In this document: positions 1 through 4,520 of the stretch, one piece after another
Numbering within the stretch: position 1 is the first letter of the stretch
Layout of the letters: every line of letters starts with the position of its first letter
Assembly (NCBI GenBank): GCA_937871705.1
Contig: CALMOO010000380.1
Coordinates: forward strand, 1 to 5,106
DNA from: an uncultured Hymenobacter sp.
GTDB lineage: Bacteria > Bacteroidota > Bacteroidia > Cytophagales > Hymenobacteraceae
Direction: 5' to 3'
DNA: 5,106 bases
Program-made: the position numbers and the translations under genes
The notes under the pieces: generated by a model
What the model was told of the DNA's origin: nothing
Database searches by the model: none
The model's input: only the letters and a program-made list of their open reading frames with translations

Positions 1-605
1 ATTTCGAGCGCTCGCAAAAACACCGCCACATCCTTGATTTCGGAGCCCGTATGCATGTGCAGGCCGCGCACGTGCAAGCCCGTGCCCTTTACTACCCGCT
101 CCAGATGGCGCATTTGATGAATGCTGACGCCAAACTTGCTGTCGATGTGGCCGGGCGAGATTTTGTAGTTGCCCCCGGCCTCAATGTGCGGGTTCAGGCG
201 CACGCACACGGGGTAGGAGCCGCCAAATGTGGTCCCAAACTGCTCGAGCAGCGACAGGTTGTCGATGTTCAGATTCACGCCCAGCTCCTTGGCCTCCACC
301 AGTTCGCTGAAGGCCACGCTGTTGGGCGTAAAGAGAATGTTTTCGGGCAAAAAGCCCGCGTGCAAGCCCAACTGCACCTCATTAATGCTCACGCAGTCGA
401 GGCCCGCGCCTTCGGCCAGCAGCACCTTCAGGATGGCGACGTTGGTAAGCGCCTTGCAGGCGTAGAAAAACCGCGTGGGGTGGCCACTAAAGGCACTGGT
501 AAGCTTGTGGTACTGAGCCCGAATGGTATCGGCTTGGTACACGTAAAGCGGGGTGCCAAACTGCGCGGCGGCGGCCAGCAGGGCAGAAGCAGGAAATGCA
601 GACAT
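1..605 (-). CDS. lysA: Diaminopimelate decarboxylase, N-terminal 201 residues (gene continues past the left edge)
   Basis: This gene encodes the PLP-dependent enzyme that decarboxylates meso-diaminopimelate to L-lysine, the last step of lysine synthesis in the cytoplasm. Reading from the ATG at 605-603 gives an unbroken frame to the window edge, about half the usual 380-420 residues. The fold type III (alanine racemase-like) barrel is recognisable. GTPLYVY lies at 17-23. FFYACKALTN lies at 46-55, where K51 is the expected Schiff-base lysine. The DNL segment is at 115-117, RLNP at 136-139, KISPG at 148-152 followed by SKFG at 156-159, and HMHTGSE at 183-189. The YACKAL form of the lysine motif fits Bacteroidota LysA better than the YAVKAN form. 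The start is supported by a -7 promoter element about 37 bases upstream and by the normal family N-terminus. Related group IV decarboxylases (ornithine/arginine or carboxynorspermidine) are less likely, because the KISPG..SKFG segment is typical of LysA. The substrate-specific C-terminal half is out of view. Confidence 0.93.
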   Translation of the reverse strand, partial: MSAFPASALLAAAAQFGTPLYVYQADTIRAQYHKLTSAFSGHPTRFFYACKALTNVAILKVLLAEGAGLDCVSINEVQLGLHAGFLPENILFTPNSVAFSELVEAKELGVNLNIDNLSLLEQFGTTFGGSYPVCVRLNPHIEAGGNYKISPGHIDSKFGVSIHQMRHLERVVKGTGLHVRGLHMHTGSEIKDVAVFLRALE

Positions 606-641
606 GAAAAGCAGACTAAGGCGGCGCCTAGGCCGCTACCT

Positions 642-649
642 CAAAGGTA
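642..649 (-). promoter_or_regulatory. Bacteroidota-type -7 element for lysA
   Basis: On the minus strand this reads TACCTTTG, a perfect match to the Bacteroidota sigma factor -7 consensus TAnnTTTG. It sits 36 bases from the lysA start codon, which would give a leader of about 30 nucleotides. No TTG or TTTG is visible at the usual -33 distance; that position is occupied by an inverted repeat instead. The match is seen directly, and its promoter role is inferred. Confidence 0.6.
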
Positions 650-679
650 CGGCTGGCCGCAAATAGCTGCTGCCAGCCG
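650..679. repeat. 8+8 bp inverted repeat between divergent promoters (possible operator)
   Basis: The arms CGGCTGGC (650-657) and GCCAGCCG (672-679) are perfect reverse complements separated by 14 bases. The left arm directly abuts the lysA -7 element (642-649). The right arm lies where the -33 region of the plus-strand promoter (-7 at 695-702) would be. This position fits a binding site for a dimeric regulator acting on both promoters. It would also form a hairpin if transcribed, but neither predicted transcript contains it. The function is inferred from position only. Confidence 0.4.
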
Positions 680-694
680 GCTAAAAGCGGTCAG

Positions 695-702
695 TATCTT
701 TG
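695..702 (+). promoter_or_regulatory. Bacteroidota-type -7 element facing right, toward the DinB-like gene
   Basis: The plus strand reads TATCTTTG, a perfect TAnnTTTG match. No -33 TTG is seen at normal spacing. The next convincing gene on this strand starts at 956, so the transcript would have a leader of nearly 250 nucleotides. Alternatively the promoter drives a short untranslated RNA or is a chance match. No better promoter was seen closer to 956. Confidence 0.45.
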
Positions 703-867
703 CTGCTTCGCGCTACCTTAAGAGCACAGTAGCAATGCGCCTACCCCTACCTGCTGCGAGCTTCTTGACTACTGAGCACGAGCAGCCAAGTAGGTGTGGG
801 GCGACTACTTGCACGTTTCTACCCACGCCCAGGCAGATAAGGGTACCATAAAGCAGTACTAGTTCAC

Positions 868-904
868 GGAGCCGCGCTAAGGCGGATGGGGTAGGAGCCA
901 CGCT
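868..904. repeat. Imperfect 11 bp direct repeat upstream of the DinB-like gene
   Basis: GGAGCCGCGCT (868-878) and GGAGCCACGCT (894-904) match at 10 of 11 bases and start 26 bp apart, about two and a half helical turns. They lie 50-90 bp before the DinB-like start. They could be a paired regulator site or a small tandem duplication remnant, and chance is also possible in such GC-rich sequence. Confidence 0.25.
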
Positions 905-955
905 CGGCAGGGCTGAGGTGCCGCCCGCTTTCGTAAGCCACATTTTCTCATTGCC

Positions 956-1474
956 ATGCCTACCCCCAAGCTGCCCGAAGTCTGGCTGCGCGGCCCCTTG
1001 CCTGCGGTGCCGCCCCTGCTACAGCCCGTAGCCCACGCCCTGCTGCAGGCCCGCGAAGAAGTAACGGAAATCATGGCCAGCTTCCCTGCCGAAAAGCTCG
1101 CCGAGCGGCCCCTGGGCCTGGCCTCCGTAGGCTTCCATCTGCGCCACCTGGCGGGCGTACTCGACCGCACCTTCACTTACGCCCGCGGCGAAGCGTTGAG
1201 CGAAACCCAACTCGCCTACCTCGCCGCCGAAGGCCAGCCGCCTACCCACCCCGGCGCGGTGCCGGAGCTGGTGCAAACATTTGGCGAGCAAGTAGATGTG
1301 GCTCTGGCGCAGCTCATTGCCACGCCCGAAGCCACCTTGCCCGAGTGGCGGGGGGTAGGGCGGGCGCAGCTGCCAAGCACGGTCATTGGCTTGCTGGTAC
1401 ACGCCGCCGAACACACTACCCGCCACGTGGGGCAGCTACTCGTGACGGCCCGCTTCGTAACGAACCAGGGTTGA
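956..1474 (+). CDS. DinB-like (DinB/YfiT superfamily) four-helix metalloprotein, 172 aa
   Basis: The protein belongs to the DinB-like superfamily of small four-helix bundles that bind a divalent metal through three histidines. Some members are thiol-dependent S-transferases, such as bacillithiol transferases, and most have no known substrate. The length of 172 residues is typical. A first helix follows a Pro/Leu-rich N-terminus. The sequence VGFHLRHLAGVLDR at 58-71 supplies a metal histidine (H61 or H64). The second signature is VHAAEHTTRHVGQ at 148-160, with H149, H153 and H157; H153 and H157 are the likely ligands. The start at 956 is chosen because it is the only ATG giving the normal N-terminus and it follows an untranslated AT-rich stretch. 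There is no signal peptide, so it is probably cytoplasmic. It stands alone, with a 350 bp spacer before it and a hairpin terminator after it. The name DinB does not imply DNA-damage induction here. The family call is strong and the substrate is unknown. Confidence 0.85.
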   Translation: MPTPKLPEVWLRGPLPAVPPLLQPVAHALLQAREEVTEIMASFPAEKLAERPLGLASVGFHLRHLAGVLDRTFTYARGEALSETQLAYLAAEGQPPTHPGAVPELVQTFGEQVDVALAQLIATPEATLPEWRGVGRAQLPSTVIGLLVHAAEHTTRHVGQLLVTARFVTNQG

Positions 1475-1490
1475 CCTACTCGTGGAGGGC

Positions 1491-1550
1491 AAAAAAGCCG
1501 GGAAATAGTGCGCTCTGCGGTCGAACGCGCTATTTCCCGGCTTTGCTTTT
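1491..1550. terminator. Bidirectional intrinsic terminator between convergent genes
   Basis: The left arm 1494-1507 (AAAGCCGGGAAATA) pairs perfectly with 1531-1544. After a two-base bulge at 1508-1509, a further GCGC/GCGC pairing (1510-1513 with 1527-1530) closes a 13-base loop. On the minus strand the stem is followed by six T residues (complement of 1491-1496), a strong stop for the oxidoreductase that ends at 1625. On the plus strand the tail CTTTGCTTTT is slightly interrupted but would still serve the DinB-like gene ending at 1474. The position between two convergent genes supports the call. Confidence 0.85.
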
Positions 1551-1624
1551 ACCCAGCGTCAGCTGGGGCGGCCTTGCAGATTTTTGCGGGGGTAAGGACG
1601 GAGGTTGAGCTAGGAGGACGCTTC

Positions 1625-2689
1625 TTACCCCCGCGGCTTCGCCCGGTCGTACTGCGGCGGCCAGGCCACATCGGCGCCCAACTCGTGCGCCGCGTGCAGC
1701 GGAAAGTATGGGTCGCGCAGCTCTTCGCGGGCCAGCAGCACCAAGTCGGCCTGGCCGTTGGCCACGATGGCTTCGGCCTCGGCGGCGGTGGTGATGAGGC
1801 CGACCGCACCGGTGGGCAGGCCGGTTTCGCGCTTGATGCGCTCGGCAAACTCGACCTGGTAGCCGGGGCCGACCGGAATTTTGGCGTGCGGCACGTTGCC
1901 ACCCGTCGAGCAGTCAATCAAATCGACGCCGCGGTCTTTGAGAATGGCCGCGAGCTTCACCGAGTCTTCGGCGCTCCAGCCGCCCTCCGTCCAGTCAGTG
2001 GCCGAGATGCGCAGCACCAGCGGAAAATCGGGGGGTAGCACCTGGCGCACGGCCGCCACTACTTCGAGCGTCAGGCGAATGCGGTTCTCGAACGAGCCGC
2101 CGTAGGTGTCGGTGCGCTGGTTGCTGAGCGGCGAGAGAAACTGGTGCAGCAAGTAGCCGTGGGCCGCGTGCAGCTCAATCAGCTTAAAGCCAGCCGCTAC
2201 CGAGCGCTCGGTGGCGCTCCGAAAATCGGCGATAACTTTCTTAATGCCTTCCGCATCCAGCTCCACTGGCTGCGGGTAGCCTTCCGTGAAAGGCACGGCG
2301 CTGGGGGCCACTACCTGCCAGCCGCCCTCGGCCACGGCGCCGTTGCCTTTCCAGGGCGCGTAGGTGCTGGCTTTGCGGCCGGCGTGGGCCAGCTGCACAC
2401 CCGGCACGCTGCCCTGAGCTGCCAGAAAGGTGTTGATGCGCTTCAGGAAGTCAATGTGCTCGTCCTTCCAGATACCCAGGTCGTCGGGTGTGATGCGGCC
2501 TTCGGGCGATACGGCCGTGGCTTCCAGGATAATAAGGCTGGCGCCGCCCACCGCGCGGCTGCCCAGGTGCACCAGGTGCCAGTCGTTGGCAAAGCCGTCT
2601 ACAGCGCTGTACTGGCACATGGGCGAGACAATAATGCGGTTTTTGAGCGTGAGACCGCGCAGCGTAAGCGGCTCGAAAAGTGCAGGCAT
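1625..2689 (-). CDS. NADPH-dependent FMN ene-reductase of the old yellow enzyme family (YqjM/NamA class), 354 aa
   Basis: This is an FMN-containing TIM-barrel enzyme that reduces activated C=C bonds of enals, enones and similar electrophiles using NADPH. Family members are often linked to detoxification or oxidative stress. The start at 2689 (MPALFEPLTL) matches the family N-terminus; the frame stays open 30 codons upstream, but that extension is low-complexity and unlike the family. Class III features are clear. NRIIVSPMCQYS at 17-28 contains C25, the equivalent of the redox-tuning Cys26 of YqjM, and Y27. QLAHAGRK at 99-106 follows. ELHAAHGYLLHQFLSPLSN at 172-190 contains the substrate-binding pair H174 and H177. 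YGGSFENR lies at 196-203, and R227 and A320-R321 fit FMN contacts. R325 in LRDPYFP probably corresponds to the arginine that reaches into the neighbouring subunit. The length is normal, with no signal peptide, so it is cytoplasmic. It is a single gene convergent with the DinB-like gene and divergent from the GFOR-like gene. Confidence 0.93.
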   Translation of the reverse strand: MPALFEPLTLRGLTLKNRIIVSPMCQYSAVDGFANDWHLVHLGSRAVGGASLIILEATAVSPEGRITPDDLGIWKDEHIDFLKRINTFLAAQGSVPGVQLAHAGRKASTYAPWKGNGAVAEGGWQVVAPSAVPFTEGYPQPVELDAEGIKKVIADFRSATERSVAAGFKLIELHAAHGYLLHQFLSPLSNQRTDTYGGSFENRIRLTLEVVAAVRQVLPPDFPLVLRISATDWTEGGWSAEDSVKLAAILKDRGVDLIDCSTGGNVPHAKIPVGPGYQVEFAERIKRETGLPTGAVGLITTAAEAEAIVANGQADLVLLAREELRDPYFPLHAAHELGADVAWPPQYDRAKPRG

Positions 2690-2701
2690 TGAGTAGAAAT
2701 T

Positions 2702-2709
2702 TAAAAGTA
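2702..2709 (-). promoter_or_regulatory. Weak -7-like element ahead of the ene-reductase gene
   Basis: The minus strand reads TACTTTTA, seven of eight positions of TAnnTTTG. It lies in a short AT-rich patch within otherwise very GC-rich spacer DNA. It ends only 12 bases before the start codon at 2689, so the transcript would be nearly leaderless. No -33 element is visible. This is a tentative call, made because no other candidate was found in the spacer. Confidence 0.3.
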
Positions 2710-2750
2710 AATACACCTGTCTGCCGGGGCGGGCACTGCGCCCGGGCGGG

Positions 2751-2792
2751 CGGCCAGTCTTCCTCACCAGTGGCAGCAAGGGTCACTGGCCG
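2751..2792. repeat. 8+8 bp inverted repeat in the divergent spacer 2690-2942
   Basis: CGGCCAGT (2751-2758) and ACTGGCCG (2785-2792) are perfect reverse complements separated by 26 bases. A nested alternative pairing exists: CCAGTG (2767-2772) with CACTGG (2784-2789), separated by 11 bases. The element lies roughly 60-100 bp upstream of the ene-reductase start and 150-190 bp upstream of the GFOR-like start, where an operator shared by two divergent genes could sit. The rest of this 253 bp spacer is very GC-rich on its left side and shows no recognisable gene. Confidence 0.3.
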
Positions 2793-2942
2793 GGCGCCAT
2801 GCACCGACAGACGGGAGCATTAACCGCTAAGTGCTGGCCACGGTTACCACGGCTGCGCTTACCGAGGCGGCCGGCAACACTTAAGCGGCCCAGACACGTA
2901 CAGGCAAGCTGCACTACTTCTCTCATCCAAGTTTACCTAGCT

Positions 2943-4301
2943 ATGTTTTCAGAAACTTCCACCGCTAATACCCTCGACCAGGCGTCGGCGCGCGTGGCCG
3001 AGCCCGCCGCCTGCGATACCTCGCGCCGCCAGTTTATCAACCACGCCGGGCGCGGCTTGCTGGCCGTTGGCGTAGCCGGGGCCCTGCCCCTGGCCGCCGC
3101 CGAAGCCGCCGACCTGGGCAGCGGCGCGGCCCTACCCCCCTCGGGCCCGCTCGACATCAAGCTACCATCGCTCGAAGCCCCCACCGACCCTAAGTCCGAC
3201 GACCCCTTCAACCCCGATGCGCCCGACCGCCGCGTTGGCTTCGCCATTGTGGGCCTGGGCCGCCTCTCCCTCACCGAGATACTCCCCGCCTTTGGCCAAA
3301 GCAAGCACGCCAAGCCGGTGGCCTTGGTGAGCGGCGAAGCCGACAAAATGAGCAAAGTGGCTCAGCAATACGGTATTAAGCCCAGTAGCTGCTACTCGTA
3401 CCAGACCTACGACAACCTCAAGAACAACCCCGAAGTAGAAGTGATTTACATCGTGCTGCCCAACGCTATGCACCACGAGTTCGTCATTCGCGGGGCCAAG
3501 GCGGGCAAGCACATTCTCTGCGAAAAGCCCATGGCTACGTCGTCGAAAGAGTGCGAGGAAATGATTGCCGCTTGCCAGAAAGCCGGCAAAAAGCTCATGA
3601 TTGCCTACCGCATTCAGTACGAGCCCCTCAACCGCATGGCCCAGAAGGCGGTGCGCGATAAAACCTACGGCAAGACCAAGCTCATCCAGATGATGAACTG
3701 CCAAAACCAGGCCCACGACCAGCAGTGGCGCCACAAAAAAGCCCTGGCCGGCGGCGGCGCGCTCCCCGATGTGGGCTTGTACTGCCTCAATACCACGCGC
3801 TTCTTGCTCGGCGAGGAGCCTTCTGAAGTAGAGGCCTACATCTACAGCACGCCCGGCGACGACCGCTTCAAGGAAATTGAGGAAAACGTGAGCTTCACGC
3901 TGCGCTTTCCGAGCGGCGTTATCTCGCAGTGCATGACCGGCTACGGCTCATTTAACGCTAAGAGCTACGCGGTGCACGGCGAAACTGGCACCATCAAGAT
4001 GGACCCGGCCTTCACCTACAAGGGCCTGAAGCAGGAGCGCGTGCACGCCCCCGGCGGCAAGCAAATGACCGAGCAGCCCAGCAACCCCGCCAAAGACCAG
4101 TTTGCCCTCGAAATGGACCACATGGCTGAGTGCGTGCGCCAGAATAAAACGCCCTACACGCCCGGCGAAGAAGGCTTGCAGGACCACCGCATCATGGAGG
4201 CTATCTATCAGTCAGCCAAAGAGAACAAGCCCGTGAAGCTCACTTCCATAACCAAGCTGGATGCCTTCCGCGGCACGCCACCCACTGAGGAACAGGCCTA
4301 G
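2943..4301 (+). CDS. Tat-exported glucose-fructose oxidoreductase-like protein (Gfo/Idh/MocA family), 452 aa
   Basis: This is predicted to be a periplasmic NADP-dependent sugar oxidoreductase. In Zymomonas, GFOR oxidises glucose to gluconolactone while reducing fructose to sorbitol with tightly held NADP. Residues 27-32 (SRRQFI) form a twin-arginine export motif, followed by a hydrophobic run to about 52 and an Ala-rich cleavage region near 53-57, so it should be exported folded with its cofactor. A Pro-rich linker (64-95) resembles the GFOR N-terminal arm. The Rossmann domain starts at VGFAIVGLG (98-106). VSG at 129-131 and K135 match the NADP-binding positions of GFOR. YIVLPNAMHHEF lies at 169-180, CEKPMATS at 193-200 contains the family lysine K195, and YR is at 222-223. 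LAGGGALPDVGLY at 268-280 has D276 and Y280 in the family's catalytic-site spacing. PGEEGLQD lies at 407-414. The ATG at 2943 is preferred because the 48 upstream open codons are basic, unlike any export signal, and would bury the Tat motif. The true substrates are unproven. Confidence 0.9.
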   Translation: MFSETSTANTLDQASARVAEPAACDTSRRQFINHAGRGLLAVGVAGALPLAAAEAADLGSGAALPPSGPLDIKLPSLEAPTDPKSDDPFNPDAPDRRVGFAIVGLGRLSLTEILPAFGQSKHAKPVALVSGEADKMSKVAQQYGIKPSSCYSYQTYDNLKNNPEVEVIYIVLPNAMHHEFVIRGAKAGKHILCEKPMATSSKECEEMIAACQKAGKKLMIAYRIQYEPLNRMAQKAVRDKTYGKTKLIQMMNCQNQAHDQQWRHKKALAGGGALPDVGLYCLNTTRFLLGEEPSEVEAYIYSTPGDDRFKEIEENVSFTLRFPSGVISQCMTGYGSFNAKSYAVHGETGTIKMDPAFTYKGLKQERVHAPGGKQMTEQPSNPAKDQFALEMDHMAECVRQNKTPYTPGEEGLQDHRIMEAIYQSAKENKPVKLTSITKLDAFRGTPPTEEQA

Positions 4302-4319
4302 CATACATTGTGGAAAAGT

Positions 4320-4428
4320 AAGCAGCACGTCCTGCTGAGCCTGTCGAAGCAGCTCGCTCGAATCGCTAGGTAGTAATCCTAGTGGCGCGAGCAAGCTACT
4401 TCAGCAAGCTCAGCAGGACGTGCTGTTT
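4320..4428. repeat. Large imperfect palindrome of the intergenic REP-like type
   Basis: Outer arms 4323-4339 and 4409-4425 are perfect 17 bp reverse complements (CAGCACGTCCTGCTGAG on the left). Inner arms 4340-4370 and 4378-4408 match at 22 of 31 positions and are capped by a seven-base loop (4371-4377). Several mismatches become G-U pairs in RNA, so almost the whole 109 bases can fold into one long hairpin. Both arms, read inward, carry a version of CTGAGC..G..GAAG.AGC..GCTCG. This resembles a dispersed palindromic repeat that I recall from Hymenobacter and other GC-rich bacteria. There is no coding capacity and no transposase nearby. The copy number cannot be judged from one window. Confidence 0.8.
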
Positions 4429-4431
4429 TTT
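4323..4431 (+). terminator. Intrinsic terminator of the GFOR-like gene, formed by the palindrome
   Basis: The right arm of the palindrome ends at 4425 and is followed immediately by six T residues (4426-4431) on the plus strand. A transcript of the gene ending at 4301 would form a very long hairpin followed by a U-run, the classical intrinsic terminator form. On the minus strand the tail is CTTACTTTT, much weaker. The repeat therefore seems to serve as this gene's terminator and to insulate it from the glycosidase gene downstream. Confidence 0.75.
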
Positions 4432-4489
4432 GGCTGAGTCATTACTAATCATCTTGAAACAACGGCTGAGAATAAGCGCATGGCCCGGC

Positions 4490-4497
4490 TACTTTTG
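4490..4497 (+). promoter_or_regulatory. Bacteroidota-type -7 element for the glycoside hydrolase gene
   Basis: The plus strand reads TACTTTTG, a perfect TAnnTTTG match, 23 bases before the ATG at 4521. It would give a leader of about 17 nucleotides. A TTG occurs at 4454-4456, but it is 33 bases upstream of the -7 element, too far for a normal -33 box. The position between a terminator and a start codon makes this the best-supported promoter in the window. Confidence 0.65.
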
Positions 4498-4520
4498 CCA
4501 GACATACCTATTCCCACCTC

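Larger units (their letters stand above)
606..955. other. 350 bp non-coding spacer between lysA and the DinB-like gene
   Basis: This spacer separates two divergently transcribed genes. Its left third holds two opposed -7 elements and a dyad between them. The rest (703-955) holds no convincing gene. A 38-codon plus-strand frame at 735-851 and a 76-codon minus-strand frame at 713-943 both lack any recognisable family and look like chance open frames in GC-rich DNA. Structures visible in it are a possible 8 bp stem (793-800 with 822-829, one G-T pair, 21-base loop) and an imperfect 11 bp direct repeat (868-878 and 894-904). No tRNA or other known RNA family was recognised. Confidence 0.6.

Noticed and set aside
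51..851. 266-codon plus-strand open frame
   Set aside because: It lies antisense to lysA over most of its length and has no recognisable family. The opposite frame carries clear LysA motifs, including K51 and HTGSE.
735..851. 38-codon plus-strand frame just after the -7 element at 695-702
   Set aside because: The peptide is rich in Pro, Thr and Arg with no recognisable features. The leader distance alone does not support translation.
713..943. 76-codon minus-strand open frame with a short hydrophobic patch
   Set aside because: It has no recognisable domain or promoter and a composition typical of chance frames in GC-rich DNA. It would have to be transcribed against the rightward promoter.
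2144..2692. 182-codon plus-strand open frame opposite the ene-reductase
   Set aside because: It is antisense to a gene with complete catalytic motifs. The composition is a mirror of that gene's codons.
2690..2779. Upstream start for the ene-reductase adding 30 residues
   Set aside because: The extension is basic, low-complexity and absent from the family. The ATG at 2689 gives the standard N-terminus.
2799..2942. Upstream start for the GFOR-like protein adding 48 residues
   Set aside because: The added stretch is Arg/Pro-rich and would move the twin-arginine motif to about residue 76, incompatible with a normal Tat signal. The ATG at 2943 places it at residue 28.
3162..3734. 190-codon minus-strand open frame inside the GFOR-like gene
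   Set aside because: It is a shadow of the real gene. It is rich in Val, Gly, Leu and His, as expected from the complement of GC-rich codons, and no family was recognised.
4320..4428. CRISPR repeat, MITE or insertion-sequence end
   Set aside because: There is one hairpin only, with no spacers, no transposase and no visible target-site duplication flanking it. It is better described as a REP-like palindrome acting as a terminator.
4454..4456. TTG as a -33 box for the glycosidase promoter
   Set aside because: It is 33 bases from the -7 element, well beyond the usual spacing of about 19 bases.
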